This document shows, piece after piece, positions 1 through 11,633 of a DNA stretch of 64,000 nt (its first letter is position 1; each line of letters begins with the position of its first letter). Under the pieces are notes generated by a model that did not search any database, had not been told where the DNA came from, and was given only the letters and a program-made list of their open reading frames with translations. Position numbers and translations under genes: made by a program. Origin of the DNA: Paratinospora sagittata (taxonomy: Eukaryota; Streptophyta; Magnoliopsida; Ranunculales; Menispermaceae); the NCBI GenBank assembly GCA_035771175.1, contig CM069598.1, positions 19,134,438 through 19,198,437 of the forward strand, in the 5' to 3' direction.

Positions 1-367
1 ATACTGCACTTCAAGCTTTTGAGCATATATACAAGTGAGACATATACAACTAAGCATCTTTGAAATCATTTGTGCGAAAACTTTTGAAACTTCTACTATC
101 ATTTTCATAGCTAGAACTCTGATCATCTTGCAAAAACTCTGATACGATTTTCTTTGGAATTTATTGGTTTTCATTATAAATCTTTTTCAAATCCATCAAA
201 GAAAAGTAGAGCTTTAAACCTCTAGTATTTTAGTCGATCTCCATTATACATATTATGCTGAATCAGTGTCAACTGGGGTTTAAGGAAAGCTCTGTAAGTA
301 TTTCGTTCATTCTTGGTAAATGAATAAAAACTCTATACTTGTATTTCAGATTATTAAGTGATTGTGT
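1..367 (+). mobile_element. Left half of an interrupted copia LTR
   Basis: This stretch aligns by eye with part of the solo LTR near 61560-61640: both have CTGTAA, then a TATTTC block, a TTGGTAAA/GTGGTAAA block, and end in AAGTGA. The alignment resumes at 11302, so 1-367 and 11302-11633 are two halves of one plus-strand LTR. The last five bases, TGTGT (363-367), are repeated at 11297-11301 as the target-site duplication of the insertion between them. The left edge of this LTR lies outside the window. Confidence 0.7.
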
Positions 368-626
368 TGTTGGTACACCCAAGAGTGGGGGTGAATTGAG
401 TGTAATGACCATTTTTTATCTTTTCTAATTTCTTATGAGATTCCTTTACATAATTGGATTCAATACTTAAATAAATCTAACGAGCATAAAGTAAAATGCA
501 TAAAGTAAAGCACAATAGCATTTATAGTGGTTCGCCGTGCCTACGTCCACTACCTAATCTCCCGATTAGGATTTTTCTAAATCCACTAATGATCCTCTTA
601 CGGGTGAGAACCAAACTTTTACAAAT

Positions 627-830
627 TGCCATTTTATACGTTTAAGGCAAACCTATCATTCTCTGGGTTAAGGATGAACCACTTATCTTTTTTTTTGGGC
701 TAAGGAAGAACCCATGTTCTTTTTGCAGGCTAAGGAAGAACCGTATATCCTTTTTTCGGGCTAAGGAAGAACCCATGTTTCTTTTGCGGGCTAAGAACCC
801 ACACATCCTTTTCAAGAGAAAAGATGAAAC
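627..830 (-). repeat. Degenerate tandem array in copia LTR
   Basis: About six units of roughly 30 bp, each with a pattern like CTTTTTGCGGGCTAAGGAAG followed by AACC. Within a unit the CCTT/CTTT run can pair with AAGG to make a small hairpin. The same array, longer, is at 28265-28668; a variant with TTCTCA/TGAGAA stems is at 10920-11110 and 57350-57490. Confidence 0.7.
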
Positions 831-1354
831 TAGCTAGATTCCAACAATGGAATCTCAAGTGAGGACTTAGTTGTTTCAATCTTAAAACGAACCAAAAACC
901 CCGATTACAATGATTAAAATGTTTGTTCTAATGATTAGAACAATTATACATGAAGCTCATAAACATAAATACCAAATACAAGATATGAAAATTTAAGCTT
1001 AAGGTGAAGGGAGACCTTACAATGATTTATACCTTTCTTGCAACCATATTTGCTCAAGAGAATGATTTTGAAGATGCTTTGAATGATGCACAATGAAAAA
1101 ACTTGAAATCCAATCTTCAAATCAACATCTCTAATTTCTATGTTTTTGAAATGAGAAAAATGATTTGATCTTGAAAAACACTCCCTAGATTCACATGATT
1201 GTCTTTCTTGTGTTTAGAATGGCCTAACTACATGTATTTATAAATTAGAAACAAGTTATAGTCGTTAGACACAAGAATATAGCCGTTGGGGGTGAAAATA
1301 TGATTTTGGACCATTGGAAATGTGCCCAGAAAAGTTGCAAAAAATTTTAGATTT

Positions 1355-1432
1355 TTGTATTAGCTCCCTCATTGTGCATTAGCTCACTCATTGCGCATTA
1401 GCTCCCTCAAGCGCATTAGCTTGTTAATGCGA
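1355..1432. repeat. GCATTAGCTnnCTCA repeat array, left part
   Basis: About four copies of GCATTAGCT(C/T)(C/A)CTCA and close variants lie here. The array resumes at 4040-4150 with GCATTAGCTTGCTCA-like units, because the gypsy solo LTR 1433-4029 landed inside it. It is at the position where other copia LTRs in the window carry the AGGACGCT array. Confidence 0.65.
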
Positions 1433-4029
1433 TGCAACGCCCGTACCTTAGGATGATGTCATCATGACCTGTAGAGTACCCGTATACGTGTACGTATACA
1501 TATTTGATGCTTGATGTGGGTTAGTTCAAGTGCTTTTTGCATGCTTTTAAGTTCTTTAATGTGTGTGTAAAGTTTTAAAATAATCGAAGACCCGTTCGGT
1601 GTCGAAACATGCCGAAAATGGTGTTTTGGATTAGTGGGGCTCGCTCCATAGAGGAAGAAATTTCTGTCACCGATTACATCAATGGCTTGATCTCCTAGAT
1701 CTTCATTATGGATGGCGAAGATCTTGATCGGAGTTGTTTACTGTGAGGTATAAGATTTCAAAAACTGCTTCTCAGATTTGCGAATTTTCTTGCGCAGTTT
1801 TGATCAAAAGGTTGGATCTCGCATTCCCATCATGGATTAAGCTTAAATTTTATCAGAAGGTTGGTAACTGAGTCATAAACGTTTTGAACGGTTAAGATGT
1901 TAAATTGGTGAGTCGTTTACAAGAAATTGATTATCTAAGTGCAAGTAATTGCAGCAGGGAAACTATTTTTTTTATTTAAGTGTGTTTTTATGCGTGGGCC
2001 CAAGCATGTGTATTTAAGCAATCAACACTCATTTCTCGTCCATTTTACCCCAAATTGAAGGGAAAGAGAGGGGAAAAGATGGAGAAGGAGAAGAGGGTGC
2101 CTTCCAAAGAGGTTTCGACCCAAATCTTGCTCTAAGGTATAATTTCTCCATTTTCTTCCATTAGAATACCTTCATTGATGTTTGCAAGCTTTTGAATGGT
2201 GTATCTTTTGCTATGGACCACGATTTTGTGTAGAACTAGGTTAGGGTTTGGTTTGCACGTGTCATATGAGCTTGTAAATGGTACTAATGGCTTTCTTGAC
2301 CTAAACCTACGCCTAAGGAGTGTTTTCCACACTTGAATTCCGTATTTGAAGGGGGCGGTGGAAGAACACACGTTGGAGTTAGGTCTTGCATGTTAGATAT
2401 GTGTGATTAGAGGGTGTTAGGAACCCATTAATAGTGAAACCCCCAATTTCTAGCAAGAAATTGGTAGGGTTGTGTGTATTTGACCTAAACCTAGGTTATG
2501 GACTTAAGTTTTTCCATTCAAGTTGCATGTCATATATGTTGATTAAATGAGTAAATGTGGATAATTGATGGTTCAATTTACTGATTTTGAATGGTAGAAA
2601 ACTTAGGTGTAGTACAAATTTGGCCTAGGCCATGAATTTGGGGATTTGCCCAAATTTGGAAATTTTGGCCTAGACTAAGTCAATTGATGAAATTGACATA
2701 GGGATTAGTCTAATTGACCTTAATTATGATTAAATGCATTGTATTATGATGGTTGGATCATGAGAATCAACCTATTGCATTCTTTTGGGTTAAATGTGGA
2801 TTAATTAAATATAAAATGGGTTGATTGAGCTATATGGGTGCAACCATTTTAGAGTCTTAAATTGGCTATTGAATTGGGGTTAATCATGGGTAAATGTCAT
2901 GCATTTGAAATGATTTTAATGATGAATGAACCATGTTATATGCAAGGTTTGTGCATGATCCAAGTGTCCCAATTAAGCTACTTGGAGGTTGAGGTGCATA
3001 GGAGTGTTTTGGTGGCATTCTAGTACCTTATTGGTTGGAGTTGGATTGGCTAAGTCTAGCCAATCGATTTGTGAGTGTTTCTTTATTTGTAGTTTCTAAA
3101 TGTGGAATTGCAGTGTAAAAGTGTTTTGAATGCTTATCTAATGAAATGAATTTGAGCATAGTCTAGTTGGGTTAGCAATTGAGTTATGTAGTATCTCCTA
3201 AGCATGAGATTCTTATGGAATTCCATTGGGCTGAACGAGGATCCTCAATTGTGGACCTTGCAGAGGATTTTATGGCTTATGTAAACAAGATCGCCTAGAC
3301 ATGGTATTTGTCTTGGTGGGCTGGTCCTATTAGCTACACAATCCAAGGAATCTTATTAGAATACGGGTAAGAAGTCGATCGGGCAATGGGTGTCGCGCAC
3401 TCAGGATCTTGTATTGATTCTTACTCAGGAAGTGTTTAGGATTGCATATGCATGTTTGAAAAAATGATATGCATATTCTTGGTTATGACAATGATGCATT
3501 ATATTTGGCATGTATGTAATCTTGTATATCTCCATGTTATTTAAATTGTTTATTGATCTTGCAATGTTTTACCTAAATGCACATGTATTGCTACTTGTAG
3601 AAAACATTCACTGTGCTTGTTGCAGCTCACTCTTCATTTTTATCGTTTCAGGTTGTGATAGGAAGGGGAAGGGGAAAGCTTAGCTGTGAAGCACTTCCCA
3701 TATATTTTGGTGATGTAGGTGTTTTAGTACTTTTCTGTATTTTGGTAATTTGTACTAAATAACACCTATAGTTACTTAACACATAGATGGTTGTTTTATG
3801 GTTAGGTATAATTTTTGTATATTTTGAACATTATGGACTTATGAAATTTTATGGTTGTCACTTTGGAAATGTAATTTATATTGATGATTTGTTTATGTTT
3901 GTATGTTTTGATGTTATATGAGATTATGATGTGTTGTTAGATGAGGCTGACGGGATGCTGGGGATATCGAGGAAGTATATACCCGAGGTTCCGTGCCGGT
4001 CATGATGTCACTGATTGTGGGTCGTGACA
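1433..4029 (+). mobile_element. Gypsy (Tekay-like) solo LTR, 2.6 kb
   Basis: The unit starts TGCAACGCCCGTACC and ends GGGTCGTGACA, i.e. TG...CA with related inverted ends. It is flanked by TGCGA (1428-1432) and TGCAA (4030-4034), a near-perfect 5-bp duplication. No gag, primer site or pol is present. Its order of sub-blocks (purine-rich stretch near 2060-2095, GCTCAC to CAGG block at 3625-3652, GGTTCCGTGCC near the end) matches the solo LTR at 17164-19131 and, inverted, 44696-47736. It is nested in the copia LTR 368-4964. Confidence 0.75.
3625..3652 (+). promoter_or_regulatory. Conserved splice-acceptor-like block in gypsy LTR
   Basis: GCTCAC is followed by a pyrimidine-rich run ending TTTCAGG. 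The same arrangement occurs at equivalent sites in the other gypsy LTRs: 16391-16417, 18639-18667, 40893-40922 (minus) and 45215-45240 (minus). Its function is inferred only; it resembles a 3' splice site. Confidence 0.45.
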
Positions 4030-4964
4030 TGCAAAGTTCGCATTAGTTTGCTCATGCAAACAATCCGCATTAGCTTACTCATGCAGATAGTTTACAGTAG
4101 CTTGCTCATGTAGACAATTTGCATTAGCTTGCTCACACTCAATTAGCGTTCAGACTCATCACACAGTTTTGAAATTTTTCTCTTTTTCAAAATATATGAA
4201 ATGAAAACCAAATATAGGCATATAATAGCTTAAAATTTATGTAAAGAACATTCTGGAACTATTGAAAACATTTTCAAAACCATTTGAGAAAGATATCAAA
4301 TACTTTTAAAGGGTTAAAGTTTATTTGTGCATACTTTGAATGTGAAAACTTGGGTTAACATGATTTTTCAACACATGGGCTTATTTGGGCATCAACATAT
4401 GATTGAAATATATTTAGTTTGATGATTAAAACACTTTGAAATCAACAATTAAACAAACAAACAAGATTTTGATAAAAATCAAAACAATTTTGATTATTTT
4501 GAAAAACTTTGTAGAAATATCATTTTAACTATAACTAATGCAATTATGATTCAAAATAGTTTAAAAACATAAATTAAAAATTTTGGATACTTGAAAATCA
4601 TTTTTAAAGAATACTTAATGCATGAATGAGTTTTATCAAAACTATGCATATGTCAAGTATGAATGCATGAAGTTTAGAAAAGATTGAGCAATTGGAAATG
4701 CAATAAGGTTATATACTAATTCTAGACACATAAAGACTCTCAACCTTTTTATCTTCATTCCTTCAAGTTGTCCAAGCTTTAAGTATGGTTGATCTTTTAC
4801 TTGAGAGACTTCTTGAACTTGAAGACTTAGATCTTGTATTGGCTCTTTTCCATCTTTAGGTGTTGAAATATACTAGATAGAAACATTAACACCATTTGTT
4901 ATATTGTTTGTAAGCATCAAAACACTTAGGAGAATAACTAAGTGCAAAACCACTTAGATCAACA

Positions 4965-4980
4965 ATCTCTCCCTTTTTGA
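4965..4980 (-). other. Polypurine tract of minus-strand copia element
   Basis: On the minus strand TCAAAAAGGGAGAGAT lies immediately before the LTR start TGTTGATC. It is preceded by TTTGTTATCA, the usual context of the polypurine tract in SIRE-type elements. This fixes 368-4964 as a 3' LTR. Confidence 0.7.
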
Positions 4981-6064
4981 TGATAACAAACAATATAAAC
5001 TTGATAAATATAATAACTATATCATGCAAGATAGTATGATCATAAATATGAAGTAGTAAGAACACACATACTATCAACCAATAGTGTTTATCAAGATTCA
5101 ACTATTTTTCTTTCTCCTATTTCTTCTATATTTCTCTCCCTTTGACATTATAAAAAAGGTGGAAAGAATTTTCTAAATTCCCCATGAAGGTAATCTTAAA
5201 GCATAGCATCAAAATACCGAAGCTTCCCCTATCAAAAAGAGATGGAGACTCTCCCTAAATCTATGCACTCAAACTAAAGAGGATTCATGACAACGAGTCA
5301 CGATTAAGCACATATGAATGCATAACGATGCCATACCATAAGATACACACATGAGATTCAAGATGTAATGTTCAAGCACATGGAGAAATACAACATGATA
5401 AGATAAAAATATAAAAAGTTTCAGCTCAACATTCATAGGCTACTTAGATGATATTTTGGAATATTGCACAGCATAGCCAAGAACAAAGTCATGTAAGTGC
5501 ACAAAAGAATTTAAATTTATAAAAGACATCTAGTCATGAAAGATGAGAAATAATTGCCAAAAGATGAATTCATAAAGAATTTTAGGCATAAGGAATCATT
5601 TTCATAGTATTCGACATAAATGTGAATTTGATAATCAATCCAAGCCTAATACAGAGCATGCTCTATCATGTGTGAAAAATGACACACAAGCATACATTAA
5701 GTTCCATAACATAGTCAAAATGATTTATGATTAAGCAAGGCCTAGCTGTCATGATTCTAATAAAATGCAAAATATATTTTTGAAGTACATGACATCCATT
5801 AGATATCAAAATGACAAGCAACTGATGGACACAAGGTTTAAGGTTTAAGCACAACATCAATGTCATGTGAAAATGAAAAATCATGAGCTTTCCAAAGTGT
5901 AGGCATATGTAGATATATCATATGAAGAACAAAGCCTAAAGATGAGCATATGCTAAATTTCATAGAGATCATTCAAGCAATAGCATGCATTCATTTACTT
6001 CCTATTTCGTTGGTTTTCACCAAGTCACCTCAGCTCTTCACCTTTATTCCTTTTCAAACTTTCC
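4981..6064. other. Noncoding interior of the composite
   Basis: AT-rich sequence with no supported gene; only short random frames occur. The left part should be the 3' untranslated interior of the minus-strand copia element. The right part, from roughly 5940, leads into the plus-strand extra ORF. The junction between the two elements lies somewhere in this stretch and is not marked by an obvious repeat. Confidence 0.5.
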
Positions 6065-9036
6065 ATGGAGCCCAAATCCAAGAAGCTTTGCACTTTTTCT
6101 TCTACAAAGAGAGCAACTTCGCCATCATCACCTCCAGATAGGAGTGTGAGACCAAGGCCTGAACCCTCTCATGCCGAACTGGCTGAGGCACCCTCAACAT
6201 CTGTACCCACTCCACCTATTGAAACCACTATTGAACCATCTCACCCATCCTTTTCTGCCCAAACAAGCAAAAAAGCAGACAAAATAGAAAAACTCATCAA
6301 CCGAGCTGTAATCGATGGATGTTTTTTCAACTTTGAGTTTTTCACAAACTCTCATATAGATATTTTGTCCCTGTTTGAGTTCCAGGGTTGGATCAATTTA
6401 CTTTCCTTTAGATCAAAATGGTAACCCAACCTCGTTAGCCAATTCTATTTGAATCTGGTAGACAAACCAAGCTCTAAACTTGTAAAGCAATCAGTGGTAA
6501 AGGGAAAATCTGGTGAGATTTCTCCCAGATTCTTCTCTGAAGCCTTCTCTCTGCCAAGTGATGATAGTACTCATATACTTTTCGTCACTAAAAAAAAAGT
6601 TCAATATCCAAGCTACAATAGCCTCTCTGTTTTAAATCTTGTTTCAAAGAAAAAGGACCACTCGAGTATTGATAGGAAACTCACAAATCAGTCCTTTGAA
6701 CTATTGCCCAGAATCATTCACAACATCATTACCCATGTTATTCAACCCAAAATCGGCAGTAGGGGTAATGTGAGTGATTTAGATATATTTCTAGTGTGGT
6801 GCATTTTCGAAAAGAAGAAAATGAATCTCGCCCACATCCTCATGCATGTGATGAATACAGTGGTTAGCAGAGGAGGAGGTCTTCCTTTTGGAATGTACCT
6901 CACCACTTTGTTCGAGATGTGTGGTATTGATTTCAGTAGAGAAAGCTTCAAGGAGACCAGCAGATACAACTGCATTGGTCAAACCACTGTGAAATTGATG
7001 AGATACACTTATGTCCGTCCCTGCATTAGAGAAATGGCTTCTAATGTCAGAAGTTCTACTTGAGGGAGAATCCAGTGGAAAAAATGAAACAAGAGAAGTA
7101 GATGTTCAAACTGAAACTGTTGAATTTGAAGATGTAGAACAAGTTGTTCAGGCTGAAGAACATCTAATGGAATAAGTGAACCAGATTGCTCTGGCAGTTG
7201 TTGAAGAACATCTGAATGAGTCAGAAAATGCTAATGCAATCTTGGACGAAATCACCAGAGAGAGAGAGAGTTAGTGAGGACTCAAACAAAACCATCTCTA
7301 GGCCACCATCTCCATTTGATATCCCAATATTAATGGAACCCCATAACTCAAATAAAAATGAGTCTGATGGTGAAGAATGTTAAGATACAAAGGGTTATGA
7401 GCTGGCTATCATACCCTATTAGGGAGATAACATAAATGAAAATGTTGATGAAGAGAATCATATTGAAGACTTTCATGAGGCTAGTGTTGAGTTCCAAGTA
7501 TAAGAAGAAATGGAAAATATTCATGTGGAAAGATCGTTTGATCATGAGCCACCTTCTTATCCTTCTACTAGGCAGCCAACAGATGAATTCTTCAAAGAGG
7601 AAGATTTCCTGAGAATAGTGAGAGAAGATCAAATCTTTGTCATGTCTTAGCTGATGGATCGTTTGGAGCAGAATCAAATATAGCTGAAGAATGAGATATT
7701 GGTAGAGGTTCGAGAATTTTTGAAATCTTAGGAGAGAGTTGAGACTAATGAGATGAAAGAATGTAACTCTTACTTGATTGAGGCAACTGCATTGCTCGAG
7801 AAAGTGAAAATATTAATGGACAAACAACCATGTTTCATGCAATCTTTGCCTTCTTCATCACTAAATAATGATCTGGTTAAGGAAATTTGAGATAACATGC
7901 AACAGATATAGGAATTCATGAAAGCCTTTGTCGCATCAATCAAACCAAGATCATCAAGCTTTCAACCACCTCAAGCCAGACCTCAAACATCACAGGCTAT
8001 AACAAGTCATACATCAAGTGTTGTGACTGCTGAAGCTTTGTAGAAGATTCTTGAAGAAATTCAAAGCTTAATTGGTAAAGTGGTTGACACCTCTAAAGAT
8101 AAGTCCATTTCAGACACTTTGCAATCAGTTTTGGATGCTATCTTGAATCAAGCGACAAGCAAGACAATGTTTGATCCACTGCTGCAGGCCAACTCCATTC
8201 TGAAGGTGAATTTTACTTCTGTCGGGCCAGCACACATAGAGGGTGATAGACTAACCAAGATTCTCGACTTGGTTACTCGTGCTTTTGAAAAGCTTCACAA
8301 CTTGGAGAATAAGATGCCTTTCTTTGCCACAAGCATCATGGATCTGTCTTACACTGTTATCACAACTGCAAATTGAGTGGAATGAGTAGTAGGCTTCTTT
8401 GAAGACCTCTTCAAGGCAATGAACAACAGGATGCATTCCACTGTATGGTACATTGCCTCAAGCATGAAACGTTTTGGAATGTTCTTTCATCTACTGAAGA
8501 AGAAAGGTGTTAAGGTTCCACATGCACCAAGAGCTCTAGCCTTCACACGTCCTCAAGGACCGAAGGAGTCTGATAGACTTCTTGGGATATTAGAATGTGA
8601 AGAGGAAGAAACATCAGATAAAGAGCCATTACATAGAATCAGTCGAAGAGTGTCTTCGGCCCCGGATCCCTCGTCAGAGACTTTCCCAGATCCCAAACTC
8701 AAGCAACCAATCAGGCCAGAATTCAAAGATCATACACTTTCTCCTGATTTTGCTCAAGAACTTGTGAAGCGAAAATATAAAGGCTTTAAACCTGGTCCAC
8801 TTCTTGATCCATTCAAATTTGGTGTTTCCAAGACTGCCCACAAAAAATTCCTTAAACAATTTAGGCAAACCGTTGTAATTGACAAATTTATCAGAAGTGT
8901 GAGACAAAGCTCAAGTGGTTCCTTAACGCCACGAGCGCCCAAGAAACCCAAGGAACCTGAACCTAGTTCTAGTATATCCAAGAAGGATGAAGAGGCCAAA
9001 CAGAAAAGGAAGGGGAAAGGTCCAAGCACGAGCTAA
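6065..9036 (+). pseudogene. Decayed extra ORF of a SIRE-like copia element
   Basis: A long reading frame, broken by several stops and at least one frameshift, runs from MEPKSKK to GKGPSTS. Longest open pieces are 6065-6424, 6449-7063, 8080-8376 and 8419-9036. The first part has a Ser/Pro/Thr-rich leader, then a globular section ending in a GGGLPFGMYLT stretch. The middle (7064-7700) is acidic. The end is rich in Lys, Ser and Pro. It sits just upstream of a polypurine tract and 3' LTR, where SIRE-type elements carry an additional, sometimes called env-like, ORF. I see no signal peptide or membrane segment, so an envelope role is not supported. It may relate to the plant-transposon-protein family seen in many plant retroelements. 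Most breaks are TAG or TAA. Confidence 0.6.
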
Positions 9037-9320
9037 ACCTACCCATTTTTTGATGTTTTCAAAATGGGGAGAAGAGAGATTGAAGATATTGAGGTTATAT
9101 TAATTCAAGAGGAAAACTACAAGTCAGGGGGAGTTCATCTGAGTTTCTGTACAATTCATTGCAGATGAATATCATGATCTTGTATATTGCAATTGATTGT
9201 ACTCATCTTGTAAATTATTTGAAATCAGATATACTTGACATTTTTTATACTCTAAATTCGTTATATGTTCGAGTACATGAATATTATTATCTGCATGATC
9301 TATGAGTATTTGAAATCATC

Positions 9321-9334
9321 AAAAAGGTTGAGAT
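9321..9334 (+). other. Polypurine tract of plus-strand copia element
   Basis: AAAAAGGTTGAGAT directly precedes the LTR start TGTTATCTCAATG and is preceded by GAAATCATC. It is a diverged version of the tract at 4965-4980 in the opposite orientation. Confidence 0.6.
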
Positions 9335-9689
9335 TGTTATCTCAATGAACCCCATAACATGAATGTTTTGATGATTCCAAATATCTCCATTTTGTGTATC
9401 TAATGATCTTGTCAAGTGTTTCAGAAATATCAAGAATCAAGATCAAGGAACTTTGCTCACAAGTCTATTAAACATCAATCAAAGTTCCGAGTCCTTAAGT
9501 TCTTAGAATGTAAAGTCTATCGATCAAATTTACTTTTAGCAAACTTTAATCATTTTCATATTTTGATCATCACATGTTAAAGGTATTTCATGATTTCCAA
9601 AGCATTTGATTTAATTCGGAAATATCTTGTTTTTAATCGTATTTTATCGAGCTTCAATAGAGAAATCAAAAATCGCTTTTATAGAGTCT

Positions 9690-10240
9690 TTCAGGACGCT
9701 AATGTATTTGCAGCACCCTCCTGGACTTGATGAGTTAGGACGCTGATAAAATATTAGGATGCTCAAGGTTGAATTGAACTAATTCATTAGGACGCTTACT
9801 TGTAAGTAACGACTTCCCTTTTGCCAACCTTTGAGAGTGTCAGGACGCTGACTTGGTTTCAGCTTGATGAAAGTTCTCTTAGTTTTTAATTAATTTCTAT
9901 CTTTAAGGACACTGATAGTTATAAGTTGAAAAACTGTCAGGATGCTACCTGGATAGGAGCGCCCTCATCCTTGGAATCAACTTAATAACTTTTAGGACCC
10001 TTACTATCCTTCAGCGCACTTAACATTATTTTAAGAATTGTTTTAAAGAGTTTAGGACGCTTACTTATGAGTAGCGCCCTCATGCGTTTAAAATTTTAGA
10101 ATAAAGTACGACACGAACTGTCTAGTAGCACCTTCACGATTTAAGTCGTTTAATTGTCGAAGTAAGTTAGGACGCTTACGATCCAGTAGCGCCCTCACTT
10201 CATTGTTCGGTAGGACACTGATGCTCCATGAGCGCCCTCA
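9690..10240 (+). repeat. AGGACGCT / AGCGCCCT hairpin array
   Basis: About eight to ten AGGACGCT motifs (with variants) alternate with AGCGCCCTCA. A clean unit at 10169-10195 pairs AGGACGCTTAC with GTAGCGCCCT, giving a stem of about ten pairs with one mismatch and one bulge. Units are irregularly spaced (roughly 30-80 bp), unlike a tandem satellite. Related arrays, inverted, are at 29700-30390 and 58170-58680. Confidence 0.75.
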
Positions 10241-10919
10241 AAGGAACAAAATGACAAAAATGATATTTCTATTGTTCTGACACGTACATCTTTTTGAGCC
10301 ACTTTTTTCAGAACAACTTTTCGTACAAAATTCAACTTTTTGGATTTGTTAGAAATATCCTCTGATTCACAACCCACGTCGTTATAATTTCCTTATTCGT
10401 GAATCTGGAGAGAATTAGAACGTTCATGAAATGTGCAGTTGCCATTTTCGTGATACATTCTAGCTGTTGTGAGTAAACGTTCATATTTGAAATTCAAATT
10501 CAAATGAACAACAACTTCATCTCTACAAGTCTATAAATACCAACACTTACTCATTTGCAAAAACCACAGAAAATTCTCTGAGCCAAAAACACTTTTGAAA
10601 GTTAGTCGAATTTTCATTTGATTTAAAAGCTTAAGTTATTTTGTGTTCCAAGTGTTTTCTTTGAAACCTTGCTTATTCAAAATATTGTCATACTGAACTA
10701 AATTTTTATCTTTATCTGAAAATCTATTTGAAATATTGAACTGTTTTAACTTAAATTTTCCAGCACTGCTTTAAGTTTTATCATTCTTGCTGAAAGAGAA
10801 ATTTGGGAGATAGTTCATAGGATACAGTTGTACCTCAATTCATATCATGTAAACTGTATCATGGTTATAACAATAGTTAGATAAACTACTGAGTTGATAT
10901 TCTTGTATTCAACAAGCTT

Positions 10920-11110
10920 AGGTTGTCTCACACCGTAAGCTGAGAAACGGTCTTCTCACACCCGTAAGTTGAGAAAGTTTAGGTTTGTCTCACACCTGGA
11001 AGTTAGGATAGGTTGGTCTCAAGCCTGTAAGTTGAGCAGTGTAACGGTTGTTCTCACACTCGCAAGTTGAGAAAAGGTGTAACGGTTTGATTCTCACCCA
11101 TAAGAGAATC
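10920..11110 (+). repeat. CTCACACCCGTAAGTTGAG tandem array
   Basis: Five to six units of about 30-40 bp repeat the core CTCACACCCGTAAGTTGAG. TTCTCA can pair with TGAGAA around a short loop. The array lies between the promoter-like part and the conserved LTR end (GTAGTGGACGTAGGC, then CACTATAAATC). Homologous arrays are at 57350-57490 and, with different stem sequence, 627-830 and 28265-28668. Confidence 0.7.
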
Positions 11111-11301
11111 CCTTAGTGATAAGGTTTAAAATCCTAACTGAGGAGGTTAGGTAGTGGACGTAGGCAAGTAGCCGAACCACTATAAATCAACTGTGCATCT
11201 TTATTTATTTTTCGCACTTTAATTTTATCATTGCATTCAATTTTAAATTGACTAAGTGTCCAATTCACCCCCCTCTTGGACAGACCTGGGCCAACATGTG
11301 T

Positions 11302-11633
11302 GTGCCACTTAGTTTGAGCAAGTGTTGCTCAAGTTGTAACGGTTTTCTCACACCCTAAGTTGAGAAGGTGTAACGGTTTGATTCTCACCCATAAGAGGAT
11401 CAAGTAGTGGAGTTTGAACAAAATCCTAATTGGGTGGTTAAGTAATGGATGTAAGCGAGGCCGGACTACTATAAATCTTTTATGTACTGTTGCATATTGT
11501 TTCTTATTGCATATCATTTGCCATTATTTTTATAGACTGCCATAACCTGCTGAATATTATTAATTGTTTTAAAAAAAAGTATTAACTTGTTATTGTCCAA
11601 TTCACCCTCCTCTTGGACACATCTAGGCCAACA
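11302..11633 (+). mobile_element. Right half of the interrupted copia LTR
   Basis: It continues the alignment of 1-367 with the solo LTR at 60378-61983 and ends CTTGGACACATCTAGGCCAACA. The sequence just beyond, ATTTATTATCAAAGG at about 11636, looks like a decayed ATTGGTATCAGAGC primer site. If so, this was a 5' LTR and not a solo LTR; the rest of that element is not recognisable. Confidence 0.65.

Larger units (their letters stand above)
368..4964 (-). mobile_element. Copia (SIRE/Maximus-like) 3' LTR, interrupted
   Basis: Read on the minus strand, the LTR starts TGTTGATCTAAGTGG at 4964, directly after a polypurine tract, and ends with GGGTGTACCAACA at 368. Removing the nested solo LTR (1433-4029) and its duplication leaves about 2.0 kb, close to the other copia LTRs here. 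The TTTTGATGMTWACAAAC block just inside the start and the CACCCCCACTCTTGG block just before the end are shared with the LTRs at 28017 and 60378. It contains two short-repeat arrays, annotated separately. Confidence 0.75.
368..11296. mobile_element. 10.9-kb composite copia insertion with inverted end LTRs
   Basis: The unit is flanked by the perfect 5-bp repeat TGTGT (363-367 and 11297-11301) and splits an older LTR. Its left end begins TGTTGGTACACCC and is the outer end of a minus-strand copia LTR. Its right end is CCTGGGCCAACA, the outer end of a plus-strand copia LTR. Each LTR has a polypurine tract on its inner side, so both are 3' LTRs facing outward. That is not the direct-repeat layout of a normal retrotransposon. 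The LTRs belong to different subfamilies. The inside holds noncoding DNA and a decayed extra ORF; no gag or pol is visible. It could be a recombinant cDNA integrated once, or two elements rearranged after insertion. Confidence 0.7.
9335..11296 (+). mobile_element. Copia (SIRE/Maximus-like) 3' LTR, 1.96 kb
   Basis: It starts TGTTATCTCAATGAACCCC and ends CTTGGACAGACCTGGGCCAACA. Its closest relative in the window is the minus-strand LTR 57153-59000, which shares the TTATCTCAATGAAYCCC start, the CAAATATCTCC block and the CTTGATTCTTGAT block in inverted form. It contains the AGGACGCT hairpin array (9690-10240) and the CTCACACCCGTAAGTTGAG array (10920-11110). A likely transcription start region lies near 10535, after CTATAAATACC. 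Confidence 0.8.

Noticed and set aside
1362..1432. Cloning-vector contamination (GAGTTAGCTCACTCATTA is a common lac-region motif)
   Set aside because: The resemblance is limited to a few bases of a degenerate LTR array that continues at 4040-4150; no vector sequence adjoins it.
8674..9029. Minus-strand frames of 77 and 91 codons
   Set aside because: Shadows of the plus-strand extra ORF of the copia element.
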